Source: Azolla caroliniana (lineage: Eukaryota; Polypodiophyta). From it: a stretch of DNA of 64,000 nt. Every line of letters starts with the position of its first letter. Within the stretch, counting starts at the first letter, position 1. Made by a program: the position numbers and the translations under genes. The notes below the pieces were generated by a model. The model searched no databases. It was given only the letters and a program-made list of their open reading frames with translations, and had not been told where the DNA came from. The stretch lies in the NCBI GenBank assembly GCA_043228905.1, contig JBHGNT010000018.1:15190001-15254000 (forward strand), given 5' to 3'. Shown in pieces: positions 1 through 11,785 of the stretch.

Positions 1-2279
1 TTCAAACTACTAGCCAGGGTGGAAGTCGTTGATAAAGTGATCACATTACAGGATTTATAAAGCTAGTTGTTTTTGTAGGCATTTCTGTTGTGAAAGGTTG
101 AGGGCTAATGTGGAAAAATGAAGTTCGAAAAAGTTGGATACTCTGAGATGTTGTTTATATGTTGAGTATGGTCTTCAGTACATGCGAAACCAAATGCGAA
201 CATGAAGTTTTCAAACTACCAGCCAGGGTGGACAATCAAGAGCTTTAGCATATGCGGAATCAACTTCAGCTAACTTTGTCTGCAACATGAAGTTTTTAGA
301 GACCATGGCAAGGGTCAAAGGAAGATGTGTTTTAGACGCTTCTAACTACAAATGTGGCCATTTGGAATGAAATCATGATAGAATGGACGTTTCGATGAAG
401 CATTGACTGGTTTTTACATGCTGAAGATTGTTTTCACCTTTATATGTGGTCTTCTAGCTTGTCGTAGCAAAGGCGTTATTGGCAAGGCTGAGAGTTGTAT
501 TCATGGATTATAATTATCCTTATCTTGCCAAATGCCAAAGCTTATATTTGGTCTTGTCTTTGATAATATATACTTGTGGAGATGAAACAATATTATATAC
601 TATTTGTATACTGCCTTTGGCCTTTTATTAATACCAATGGAGCATATGTTTGATGGAAAAAATATGTAACTGAACTTCCTAGAGTTTACTCTTGTGATGA
701 TAAGGTCAATGGTTTGAATTTCCTTTTGATCATGAAAGGAACATGTGGACTTTAGTAGGTCAAATAAAGGTGATGGGATAATTAACATTTTGCTCACATT
801 AGGCACATTAGGATTTACTATTTTTATTTGCATGAGGGGCTCCAAGGACAAAAAAGCTCGTTGTTAAGGTGGAAGCTTTGTGGGGATTTCGATTGGGCTT
901 AGGGTTGCGAATAAAGAGAGCGTGTGAGACCAACAATGACAAGAGGCAACAAAGTCGTCGTCTATGGGGATGTTGCACCAAAGTTAAGGAACCCCCCTCT
1001 GAAGCTCTCCTTGCAAATCATATTCTCTTTTATCTTATTTACTTGCAATATAAGCCACGAGTGCCATGTAACAAAGTTGAGTTCATCTGGTTTGTATCTT
1101 ATTCTAATTGTAAGTTCGTAACTTTTATGTAATATGCCTTTTTAATATCCAATAAATTAATTTTTGTAAAACTATTCTCTAATGTAATCGTGATTGAACA
1201 AGGATCATGCAATGATTTTTCAGCTCAAAATTTTCAGAATGATGCATGAAGATACATGAATTTTGGTAAAAATCGACGAGAATGAATTCTGGGACACTAC
1301 ATCAAAAGGCTTGTTGTACCAACACTAAGAATATTCTATGAGGATTGCATCAAAATTTTCAGAATATGATTCTGACCATCAAGAAAAAAGTTATGAGCAT
1401 ACAAGAAATTTTGGATGGCGAGAGTCGAGTCCGCCACACTATGTAGTCGACGTCCCATCCACAGAATGATGCCAAACAAAACAAGGGCCAAAATCATAAT
1501 ATTAAAAACTCCTAAATATTCCTCCAATGGGAAGGGGTTGGATTCAAAAATCTTGAAAATTAAAAAATTAAAAATAATACTAGCAATAAGAAAATTAATA
1601 TTAAAATAAGTAAATAAATAAAAAGTTTTTCCTCAAATTGAGGAAAGTTGTGGGTTTTAGGTTTTGGGATTGGTGGATCTCGGAATATGCAATTTGGCAC
1701 AACGTGGTTGAATATTCAATCCTACCAAGTGCGACTCATTTGTTTAACTCATCAACTGTTAAACATAAATTTCTATTGGTACTCTTATATTTACTTTTTA
1801 GATATCTTATTTTAATCATATTGTGTGCATGAGGGTGTGGATTTTTATTCCTGTTATCACATAAATCAACGATTGCCATTTGAACTATATGTTCCTATTA
1901 ATCATAATTGATTCAATGTGTCTAATTTGAGGTATGTGAAAGTAAGATATTTGGGTTAGATGAGGTGTCAAAGGAGACATGACGCATCGGAACCTTGTTG
2001 AGCCCCATAGGAGAATTTGGTTCTCTTGTAGAATGTCATCAATGGAAGAAAAGCCCTTGTGAAAGGCTCTCCACGAGAGAACATGCTCATTTTCTCATGG
2101 AACCTAAATAGTTCTTCTTAGGTGAAGGACCAAGTGAACCACTTGTCATCCTCTTGTGAAGGTGGTCCATATGAGATCACACGCGTTCTCTTGTAAAGCC
2201 TTCACAAGAGAATATGCTCGTGCTCTCTTGCACATAGCTTTGGTTCGCTCCCCTTATTACTAAAGTTAACCCCCATCAC
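1..2279. other. Non-coding AT-rich stretch, no gene recognised
   Basis: The open frames here are short, overlap on both strands and carry no recognisable domain. A phrase close to CAAACTACCAGCCAGGGTGG occurs near base 2 and again near base 212, suggesting a decayed repeat of about 210 bp. The segment at 2030-2260 has several near-copies of 'ctcttgtgaaagg' and 'acgagagaa', which could be hairpin-forming remnants. Nothing here supports a gene. Confidence 0.5.
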
Positions 2280-2860
2280 CACCACACACACACACAAACA
2301 AACAACCCAAAGTTGAGAAATGCCTGAAATACCCCTACCCCCCTAACAAATGTAAACATAGTACACACACATAAATATATGTAAGCACATACGTACATAC
2401 ATACATATAAAATGCACAATACATCTAGATTCTACACACACCAACATCCTAAAGTGTATTCCTCGCCATCACATTCACAACAAAAATATTCATATCTATA
2501 CACATAGAAATATAAATAAGGCATGTACATACTTACATACATATGAAATGCACAATACTATTATACTATACACACCATCCATTCACACACAAAAGAAAAC
2601 TACACCACACATTTCTCTCTTTACAAATACACAGACACATTGAAAACATTCACATCAAAGCACATTCACATTACAACATATGCACATTCCCATGTAGCCA
2701 CAAATGCATGTTTACACACAACCCATGTGCATATCATATCAATTCATGCATACACATTAATGCATAAACACATACTTACACATGCACTTGCACACATTTA
2801 ACACTTTCATGCGCACACATCCACATTTGTACATACACAAACATTCGTGCATAAATATTC
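2280..2860. repeat. CA / CATA / ACAT microsatellite-rich tract
   Basis: The plus strand is dominated by imperfect CA dinucleotides and ACAT/CATA tetranucleotides (for example near 2285-2300, 2360-2410 and 2540-2850). The open frames across it are rich in His, Thr, Cys and Tyr, as expected from translating this repeat, and are not taken as genes. Confidence 0.8.
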
Positions 2861-5800
2861 GAGGTCGTGGAAACAATTACGAGTATTATTCGAGCATAAA
2901 CATTTGAGCTCACGTAGACAATAGCAAGTATTAAACTAGGATGGGTCATGATTCCAAGTGTTCCCATACACACCAAAGAAGAGAGATAATCATGAGCATT
3001 GTCTTGTGCAAACTTACATTCTCGGTCCTTGCTAGGAATCAACAACAGTCTAGCTTCTACTTAACCAGTTTGGCTTGTCTGGTTAAGTCTTAACTACTGT
3101 AGGAATATTCAAACTTGAACCAAACCAAACCCTAAAGCAGATAAAGCTTAACCGATTTGGCACTGCTCAAGCTAAACCAATTGAGCTCAAACCAGTTAAT
3201 GAAGCTCAAGCCTGAACTGAGCCAAGACAAACCGTAAGACCATTTATAAAGGGTTTAATGGCTTGGTTCCCATTTGAGGCTAGCCGTAGTTGACTCCCAG
3301 TTCCTGCAAACACTGCTAATGCAATTACTTCAAATCACATCATCCTTGGTCTAGGACCTTAGTGGTCCTTCTCACATTTTTTGCTCACACATTCGTGGGA
3401 CACAGAGCCGGTTGACAAGTCTCAAAACTATTTATTATGACAAGTACTTGGTGAATCCCATGCCTTCCACCCCATCAATAGTTGCCAATGCAGAGTTTTC
3501 ATTGTGATTCATAGCAAAATATTCAGTATAGTTGTAATGATCAAAGTTAGTGGAATAGTTGGGGAGATTTTCGCCATTTGTGGCATAAATCTTTTTATTG
3601 CAACAATATGCTTTGATGTGGTCTCTTAGTAATAATATCACCAATTGTCAATAGTGAGATGCTTATTGGTCATGTAAGTAATTACAGCTTCCTACTCATT
3701 CGTCACCTATCACCCCATAGCACCATCAAGGCCTATGTCCATGTAAATGTTTCAAACCTCAAGGGAAATTTCAGATCCATTCACTTGTGCTACAATCTCT
3801 TTATAGTTTTATGTAATTGGACAATGACAATTATTTGTTTGATAAGAGTATCGTTTCTCTTCATCATAGAACATGACATCAAATATAGTTTTCATAATTC
3901 TTGAGTTTTGTGACTTAAAACTTTTTTTTTATCCTAAGTCAAGGAAAAGTTTGGGACGTTTGCTAAACATTGCCATAAATTAGGTATTTCCAAACTCTTA
4001 AATTACAGAAAACAAATACTGAAATAATAAGACTTGGACCTATCTGCACAATAAAAAATGACAAGCTAACAACCATTATACTCACAAATTTAATGCGAAA
4101 TAAATCAAATGATCCAATGACCTAAAACAAATCAGATTAAATTGACACAACAAAAAATTCATGCATGGTCAGTTAAAGCAATTCAATGACACATGTTTCC
4201 CAATTCCCAAGTCTTGATGCATGCTCTAGTATGTAAGTCCAAACCAGTTGTACACCCCCATAAAAATTCCAAGCCAAATCAGTTGCTTCTTTACTTCTGG
4301 CAATTCTCTCATCTGAAACGGATACCCATACATTGGAATAACAAGAAAGCATGTGCTAAAGCATAAAGTAAAAGCATTGCCATTATATATCACATAAACT
4401 TTAGGTATCCCCACAAAGAATTGCCTTAGATATTGCAACGGTACCTCTGAATTATTAGAAATTTCAAATATGAAATGTTGATGCACAAGAAAAGCTCATG
4501 CTATGCAACCGTAATTTCAAGTATTAGGTCACTAGTTACAAAATCTTGTTTATAATTTTAGATTGAGATCATGCTCAACTATCTCTCCTAGATTGCTTCA
4601 TATGATTGAAATTTAACATTTTTCAACTAATTGTCCTCAAAAGTTGCTCTACTACATTGACAAGTTGTCTTCTTTGAGACATTATAAAATTCTACACCAT
4701 CGGCATTGACAAATATTTACACTCGTAACAATTAACATTGACTCAAAAAATAATACTAGATGAAAAAAGGAAATGTAGGAAAATGAATTTTATTATAAAT
4801 GAAAAACAAGAGCTACAAGAATATGTCAAGGACTAGCATTGGACAAAATGGTTTGATGACATTGAGGTCTTTCATATATGTTGTACTCATAGTCTTATGG
4901 ATGTGCACCACCTAGTTAGTAGTGATGAATGCATTAAAGTTATCTATCACACAATGTGCTACAAGTATTTTGTATGCCCTTTACACCATCCCCCTCCTTC
5001 AACAATGAGTTGCACAAGTCACAATGCAAGGACGATGAATTTACCGCACAAGCCAGGGCTTTAACAGATTCTCCAAGGGTTCCCAAGTTAGATCACTAGG
5101 TGTATAATCTAATTAATTAAGGAGGGAGTATAACTTGTTGTATATGATCCTAGCATCCAAAATCAGTTTGGTCTTGAACTTTGTCCATCAACAATTTGAA
5201 CAAGTAATAGGGATGGAACTACCTTATTGAAATGGAGCTAAAAGCACAAGGTTTTAACAATGAGACAGTCAAACACTAAGTGGATACAAGTATGTGAAGG
5301 ATGATCTTATTAGATAATCCATTGTCTAGTATTATCACAAATGTGTATAGAATGCTTGCGCCTTGAAGTACCGGGAAGCTCTTTAGCTATAGTTTCTCAC
5401 ACGTTTCAATTTCTTGAGCACATATAATGTGAGGATACACCAAAGAAAGTAGATGCTCTATCTCAACATTTATGTCTTGTACCTCGTCCAAGAGAGCTAG
5501 TTTGTGACCCTCCAAATCAAGTTATCTCACTTGGAATTGCTTATGACTAATGGATGACAAGTAATATCTTTGACATGCTCATAGATTCAAGTATTACTTG
5601 TTGCATCGGTATAGAGATATCACATGGAAGTTTTTGCACCAGACATCTTGTACTTTATTCGAGAACGTGGATTATGTTTAGTTTAGCTAGCACGACTGGT
5701 TGCTCTTTCAAAACAATATTTTATACACTCCTGTTGGTCCTTGTCATCATCAAATCTTGCAATAGCAAAATATTTGTGGATATTTTGGAGTCCACAAGAC

Positions 5801-6856
5801 TTTAGAGTTGCTAATTTGAAACTATTGAGGGCCGGTTTGCTAAAGACCATGTTTGCACATGTGATGCTTATTGACATTCTAAAATGCCTCGATATCGCCC
5901 ATATAGGTTGTTGTAGCCATTACCTTTGGATGTCATTACAAATCTCTTATCTTCCAAAGGTTCTAATGTCATTCTCATGATGATGGATTGTCCCACTAAG
6001 ATGATCGATTGCCTTCCATGTAGCAAAATTATCATGTCATCTATTAAGTTTTTAGATGACATTATCAATGATAGTTTTGCATTATCCCCATACCACACAA
6101 ATAAGTTGTCTGCTAATTGCCATTGTCTTCATTCTACACCAACTAACAACATGTCAAGTTGGGATTGTGTGGTTGTTATGACGTAACCATCAAGCCATTG
6201 TTAAGCTAGATTATCAACATCTTGTCCATTAGAGTCAAGGATCATGTGTGGTTGTGACATAATGTGAAGACATGTGTACCATGTGACAAGCTAGATTATC
6301 AATATATTGGTCAGTATCCATGTCCACTCAGTGTTGTTTCTGAAGCCTTATGCCTTCATTTCCATTCCAAATCAAGTTGCTCCTCTCCACCTCCTAATCC
6401 ACTTGTTCATGGGCCAAAGTACAAGGTTGAAGTTGATATAGACTTGAATATCATCCACAACAAGTTATTATTACCTCACACATTGGTCAGGTTAAACAAT
6501 GAATGATCTAACTTGGTAGCATATGTAAACAATATTGTTACTCACCTAACTCTTACAACAAATCTCATCATCAATATCTTAAAATCCAAGTCCCAAAAAC
6601 ATTTTGTACTCAACATTGCAATAATTTGCATGATAATTATTCTAGCATCTCACATAATGATAGCCAAATGGCATATGGAATGCACAAAGCTATGGATACT
6701 AGATACAAGGCAACACAAAACGACTTCATAACATTAGTCTTTAGTTAATCATGTTTTTATACTCTTATTTCTACTTGTACCTAAATAATAAAAAACATTC
6801 TTACCTTTTTCCTTTCCAATATTTAGTCTTGCTTTAATGATCAACCTTGTAACCTC
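2861..6856. other. Non-coding AT-rich stretch, no gene recognised
   Basis: No frame of meaningful length or known domain. Around 3060-3240 there is a cluster of short AACCRGTT / AAACCAR motifs on both strands, resembling a second cluster at 29510-29630 and probably a decayed repeat family. Confidence 0.5.
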
Positions 6857-7075
6857 TCCTCCGGCTACCACCCGCAAACTGACGGCCAAGCAGAACGAAC
6901 AAATCAAACTCTGGAGCAATATCTTCGGTACTTTCTAAGCTATCATCAGGATGACTAGGCGGATATTCTCCACTTCGCCGAATTTGCCTATAATAACTCT
7001 GTCCACTCATCGACTAAAGTTATGCCATTTTATGCTTATACGGGTTGTCACCCCCGGTGGTGTTTCATGACACCG
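6857..7075 (+). pseudogene. Ty3/gypsy integrase core relic
   Basis: The plus-strand frame beginning at 6857 reads a classic gypsy integrase segment: [20 protein letters not shown], then a stop where the family usually has Trp, then ADILHFAEFAYNNSVHSS and a PFYAYTG-like stretch. It contains the catalytic-Glu neighbourhood (the E in QAERTNQ) and the conserved FAEFAYN motif. Nothing of reverse transcriptase, LTR or gag is visible on either side, so this is an isolated relic of an element that otherwise decayed. Family assignment is secure; clade is not. Confidence 0.85.
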
Positions 7076-8405
7076 GCTCCTTCGTTCAAGACCTCGGTGG
7101 TCCCGCCCCATTCCAACACATATACGCGGATTACCGCGACATCATCATTAATTAACGTCAAATCAACCTTCAAAATTTCTATTATTAACCCACTTCTGAT
7201 GTTAATGATCCATTTTTTCTCAGGCATCGACCAAAGCACTTAAGAGTACTCATGCATTGTAAGTGTTATGTGAGCATATACACATTATGTAAAGAGGTTC
7301 ACGATATCTTTATTAAGATTTTTGAAGGATCTGCAAAATCTTTGTAAATCACCTTTCCCATCACTTGTAAGGTGTTTCCATACTTTCAGTTTCCTTGGGT
7401 GAAGTAATTTGACCCAACGGAAGAATATAACGTTCAATTTTCGGAGTTCTAGGGAAAACTCGAAAATTGTTTCGCCTCAAGCGAGTTGAAGTACACATGC
7501 CAATGTGTGATTCTTTCCATCGATTTGAAACATGTTGTCAATTCTTTTTTTTTTCTACCTTCAAAAGTGGCCTTTTAATAAAAAGGAATGCAAGAAAATA
7601 TTTGTGGTTTGCAAGCTACGGTGTGCTCCCGTCCCGTGCCCTCACTTACTACTTTATCTGTAATGCACATAATCTCGAGCCTAGTGGACTCATGCTAATT
7701 TATTATAAAGTTTGCACAAACCACTACGTCCGTTGGAGTCATACCCCCTTCGAGGAATAGCATAAATAAATGTGACACCTTAACCAACTTCGAAAAGAAG
7801 GTAACATAAAATGGGGTGAGCGGTGCATTGCAGTTCTCGAAGATTAAGCACTCACATAATTTGCCCAAATTTTTTATGTAACGGTTCAAGTTTCCATCAA
7901 TGGATTCTTTCTTTCAAATGGGGATGAAAGTTGACCATGATTGCAAAACATTAAATAATCAACTAGATATTATTCGATAGTGAGACCTTGTCTTTTCAAT
8001 GGGTACCTCTATCTTCGTTTTATTTTTAGTACATTTTATGTCCATCCACCACAATGGACTACTATATTTGAAAATAAGTGCCCACAATTAAACCTACCCT
8101 ATAGATTTAGCATGGATTTCATCAAACATTGGAGTGTGCCCTAATTGAATACTTTGTATGTAAGGCCAACAAATACATGGAAATGGCAATCATCTTTGTG
8201 GAAAAGTACCCATGGCAAGAAGATCACATAGCATAACTAATACAAATGATTCTTGGAAGTCCATAACTCAAAAGACCAATAACTTTTTCGTGTCATTCAA
8301 GCTACTTACACTTTCTTAATTGAAGTTTAAATTGAGGCCATGGCATTACATACATACATAATTGAAGTTTAATTAGAGGCCATAGCATGCATGAGCATCT
8401 TCAAA
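7076..8405. other. Non-coding stretch, no gene recognised
   Basis: Short overlapping frames only. No LTR, terminal repeat or coding motif was seen. Confidence 0.45.
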
Positions 8406-8960
8406 AATTAATGGTGGGCTTGCATGCACACATACTTACAAGTTACATACATACAAACACATACATACAAACACATACACATACATACACACATACATTC
8501 ATAACATACATACATCCGCTCACATACAGACAAACATGCATACAAACACGTCTAGGTACATATGTATATACATACAAACACATGTACACACATACATACA
8601 CACATACATACATCCGCTCACATACAAGCATGCATACAAACACATCTAAATGTATTATATACGTACAAACAAATGTACACATACACACATTCATAACATA
8701 TATACAGACAAATAACATACTTACATACAGTCATGACTCATAACATACAAACAAACACACACACACGTACGTACGTTCATACATTCATAACATACGTACA
8801 GTACATATATACATTTTATGCATTACACACACACATACATACACACACATTCATAACATACAAGCAGTACATTGGACACATTATGTACATAGATACATAC
8901 ATTGTACATATTACATACACAGACATACATTACATAGCATATGCCACACATTGCCGGCAT
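8406..8960. repeat. Long ACAT/ACATAC microsatellite tract
   Basis: About 550 bp of imperfect ACAT, ACATAC and ACACAT repeats. One sub-block containing 'catccgctcacatac' appears twice (near 8512 and 8611), so the tract also has a higher-order repeat of roughly 100 bp. The 118-aa His/Thr-rich frame and its Cys/Val-rich antisense frame are translations of the repeat. Confidence 0.9.
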
Positions 8961-9537
8961 TTGCATATATGAACATGGCATATGCTAGATCGTCACGAAT
9001 CAATTGTGAGCTTAACATACGCCTTAGAATCAGAAATCAAGAGATTATCCAAAAACAGATCAGGTATCAAATGCCTTTATTTACAAAACAAATAGCCATT
9101 GAATAGCAAGACTTGTGTAAAATGTACTTATAATCTCCGAAAAACCAGAGATTATAGGAATCATGGATCAAAGCTTATACACCAGCGAGATAATAAAGAA
9201 AACAACAACAACAACAACAACACCAATAATATATAATCAAATCATGCGTTCAAAAGAAATAGTGGGGGAAAAAAATGGGGCCCTAAGGGAGGAAAGGAAA
9301 GGAAGCGTGGCCGAACAGAAGAAAGACATGGATGGGGAGCTTGGCCAATAGAGGAGAGGAAATGGAGAAAGGGAATTCGGAAGAGGAAATCGGTCTTCAT
9401 GGTGGACAGAGTGAGTTCTAAAAGGGGCAAGAAAGGGGATCTGAGAGATGGAAAGGGAAAGGAAGAAGCCTAGTACTAGAAGGCGGAGGAGGCTGTGGAG
9501 GGGATGGGAGTACTGAGAAGAGGAAACCCGTGGTGTG
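8961..9537. other. Intergenic, 3' side of the FLA gene; purine-rich
   Basis: Contains a short (CAA)n run at 9200-9222 and a long purine-rich stretch (about 9255-9600) rich in GGAAAGG and GGGGAGG. It lies downstream of the minus-strand FLA gene and may include its 3' UTR. No separate gene is supported. Confidence 0.45.
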
Positions 9538-9562
9538 AGGGGAGGGGAGGGGAGGGGAGGGA
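9538..9562 (+). other. G-quadruplex-type run (GGGGA repeated)
   Basis: Five successive G-runs of three to four bases separated by single A residues. This matches the standard G3+N1-7 quadruplex pattern on the plus strand. It sits 3' of the FLA stop codon, so a transcript of that gene reading through it would carry the C-rich complement. Confidence 0.6.
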
Positions 9563-9628
9563 CCTAGGGTTCGGATATCTTCTCAGTAAGGAAGGAGGAA
9601 GGAAGCGATGAAGGGTGTCAGGTTGTTC

Positions 9629-10441
9629 TCAAAAGAGGAAGGAAGCAGCAGCGGAGGCGATGGCGATGGCGATGGCGAGCGTGGAGGAGAGTGGGGAAGG
9701 GAGGGGGGCAGAGAAGGAAGGGCTGCCAGAGGGAGAATTGGAAGATGGAGAAGAAGAAGAAGAGGAGGAGGAGGAGGGGGAATCAGAAGCAGGACCAGAT
9801 GTAGGAGAAAGGGCAGAGGAAGGGGAAGGAGCAGGCGATGGCGCAGGGTTTCCGAAGAGGTCGACAGGGATGAGGACTTGGTCAATGGAGAAGATACTGA
9901 CCGGGAAGGTATTGGAAGGGGTGTTGGTGACGGGGACATTGTTCCAGGCGGTCAAGACCCTGACCACGCCGTTGACGAAGGTGACGTTGAGGCGGTAGTT
10001 GCCGCCGACGGGGGCGTTGTAAGAGGCGAAGGTGGAGATGACGGTGTCGTTGGTCTTCTGCAGGTCCGCCAGGGAAGTCCACTGGTTGAGGGCGTGGTAC
10101 TCCAGCAGGCTCTTCAGCTGGTTGCCGTCGGTCACGTTCTTGAGGAGCGACGCCGCCGGCTCCGACGTGAAGGCCTTGTTGGTTGGGGCGAAGATGCTGA
10201 TGCCTTTGCTCGTGTCGTTGGCCTGCCGCTGGAACAGCACGTCCACGCCCGTCTGGTTGAGCAGCGACACGAACGTGGCGTAGTCGCCCGCGTAGATCAG
10301 CACCTGCGTTATGTTCACGAATTCCGGCGCCGGCGCCGGCGCTGGCGACGGCGACGGCGATGGTGATGGCGATGGCTGAGCCCATGATCCGTGGATGAGG
10401 ATGAGGGATGCCATGGAGAAGATACTGAGCAACCGCACCAT
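9629..10441 (-). CDS. Fasciclin-like arabinogalactan protein (single FAS1 domain, GPI-anchored)
   Basis: Predicted cell-surface proteoglycan of the plant FLA family; members act at the plasma membrane/cell wall in adhesion and wall assembly. With the start at 10441 the protein has 270 residues. It opens with a hydrophobic signal peptide (MVRLLSIFSMASLILIHGSWA), then a Ser-Pro/Ala-Pro arabinogalactan glycomodule. One FAS1 domain follows with the H1-like motif ISIFAPTNKAF, the central YH pair (LLEYHAL) and the H2-like motif VSIFSIDQVLIP. Next come a second Pro/Ser-rich region with a poly-Ser run and a hydrophobic C-terminus (TLAIAIAIASAAASFLF) typical of a GPI signal. Several NxT sequons are present. 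The frame stays open to an upstream ATG at 10564 (311 aa), but that would bury the signal peptide, so the start at 10441 is preferred. No intron is needed. Family sure; paralogue number cannot be assigned. Confidence 0.93.
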   Translation of the reverse strand: MVRLLSIFSMASLILIHGSWAQPSPSPSPSPSPAPAPAPEFVNITQVLIYAGDYATFVSLLNQTGVDVLFQRQANDTSKGISIFAPTNKAFTSEPAASLLKNVTDGNQLKSLLEYHALNQWTSLADLQKTNDTVISTFASYNAPVGGNYRLNVTFVNGVVRVLTAWNNVPVTNTPSNTFPVSIFSIDQVLIPVDLFGNPAPSPAPSPSSALSPTSGPASDSPSSSSSSSSSPSSNSPSGSPSFSAPLPSPLSSTLAIAIAIASAAASFLF

Positions 10442-10606
10442 GTCACTTGGTGATGGTGATGGTGCTGCCATGTATAATGATGATGATGACCTCATGGGAG
10501 AATTGGCCACCATTGCTAAACTTGCTTGCTTGCTTACTTGGTTTGTGGTAGACAGAGGAGGCAAATGCCTTCAGCAGCAGGGGAGCACACAGAACACAGA
10601 ACACAG

Positions 10607-10609
<3 letters not shown>

Positions 10610-10651
<42 letters not shown>
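10610..10651. repeat. (GA)n microsatellite in the FLA leader
   Basis: About 20 GA dinucleotides on the plus strand, hence (CT)n on the sense strand of the FLA gene, roughly 170 bp upstream of the preferred start codon. Pyrimidine tracts of this kind are common in plant 5' leaders and core promoters. Confidence 0.9.
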
Positions 10652-10653
<2 letters not shown>

Positions 10654-10721
10654 TGTGTGTGTGATGAGATGTTAGCTGATGAGGGATGGGAGGGAGGATG
10701 CAGCTTGCTGTAAGTTGGGTA

Positions 10722-10729
10722 GATATATG
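10722..10729 (-). promoter_or_regulatory. Possible TATA box of the FLA gene
   Basis: The minus strand reads CATATATC here, about 280 bp upstream of the preferred start codon and just upstream of the (CT)n tract. It is the best TATA-like sequence in the immediate upstream region. Position is plausible, but the match is short and the region is repetitive, so this is tentative. Confidence 0.3.
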
Positions 10730-10862
10730 TATGTGTGTTGTGTTTTGAAGATTTATCTTCTTATTTTTGTAGTGTTTGTTGGTGGTTGTGTTGTGTGGTG
10801 AAGTGAAGCAAGGGATTGTATTATTTTTGGTACATACATAGGGAGAGAGGGGAGGGGGGCTG

Positions 10863-10865
10863 TTT

Positions 10866-10903
<38 letters not shown>

Positions 10904-11116
10904 TTTGTGTGTGTTTTAGAGAGTTTCTGTTTTAGAGAGAGAGTGCTTTGTGTGTGTGTTTTAGAGAGAGAGAGAGCTTGTGTTTGTGTTTTAGAGAGAG
11001 AGCTTGTGTTTGTGTTTTAGAGAGAGAGAGAGCTTGTGTTTGTGTGTGTGTTTTAGAGAGAGAGAGAGAGCTTGTGTTTGTGTGTGTGTGTGTGTTTTAG
11101 AGTGAGAGTGAGAGCT

Positions 11117-11149
<33 letters not shown>

Positions 11150-11170
11150 TTTAGAGTGAGAGTGAGAGCT

Positions 11171-11203
<33 letters not shown>

Positions 11204-11330
11204 TTTAGAGGGAGTGTGTGTTGAGAGAGAGAGAGCTTGTTTATGTGTGTGTTTTAGAGAGAGAGAGAGAGCTTGTTTATATGTGTGTTTTAGAGAGAGA
11301 GAGAGAGCTTTTATGTGTGTGTGTGTGGTT
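10863..11330. repeat. Compound (GA)n/(GT)n minisatellite, about 12 units
   Basis: Roughly a dozen repeats of a unit built as TTTTAGA + (GA)n + GCTTGTGTTT + (GT)n. Both dinucleotide runs vary in length between units, so unit size drifts from under 20 to over 50 bp. The constant anchors TTTTAGA and GCTTGT show that this is a true tandem array. It lies about 420-890 bp upstream of the FLA start codon. The Ser/His/Thr-rich frame on the minus strand is a translation of the repeat. Confidence 0.9.
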
Positions 11331-11480
11331 TTGGTCACCCCCCCCCTGGAGAGCCAGCCCCTTCCAAGTGTGAAACCAAATCTCCCAGCTGTCGACTGTA
11401 ATCTTATAATCTTCACTACTTTTCTTTCATTTTCCGTTTTTCTTTTTATTCCTTTTTTCTCTTTTTGTTTTTACTTAAAA

Positions 11481-11785
11481 TTACATACCTGGTATCAATT
11501 TGTTTTCTTTTTCTTTTTCTCTTTTACCATTTTATTTTTTTAACACTATTTAACTTAAATTCATGAAAACCTCATATTGCTTTACATACCTGGTATCAGT
11601 TTGTTGTCTTTCCTTTTCTCTTTTTTACCCTTTATTTTTATTAATATTATTACCGTAAATTCATGAAACCTCATTGATTTGTGTACCTGTCTCAGTTTGT
11701 TTTTCCTTTTCTTTTCCTTTTTTACCATTTATTTTTTCATATTTATACTATTAACTTGAATTCATGAAAACCTTATATAGCTTTT
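11481..11785. repeat. Three-copy tandem repeat, about 100 bp per unit
   Basis: Three diverged copies start near 11481, 11582 and 11681. Each begins with a TACCTGGTATCA-like phrase, continues through a T/C-rich tract ending TTTTACC(A/C)TTTATT, and closes with AATTCATGAAAACCTCAT. The third copy is the most diverged at its start. No coding content. Confidence 0.75.

Noticed and set aside
8387-8743. His/Thr-rich and Cys/Val-rich frames in the CATA tract
   Set aside because: Direct translations of a tetranucleotide microsatellite without start context or domain.
9608-10366. Plus-strand Gly/Arg-rich frame of 252 codons, and other frames overlapping the FLA gene
   Set aside because: They are antisense or out-of-frame readings of a GC-rich, Pro/Ser-coding sequence; only the minus-strand FLA frame has domains, signal peptide and anchor signal.
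10991-11543. Ser/His/Thr and Cys/Val/Arg-rich frames over the GA/GT minisatellite
   Set aside because: Repeat translation; no conserved domain, composition set by the dinucleotides.
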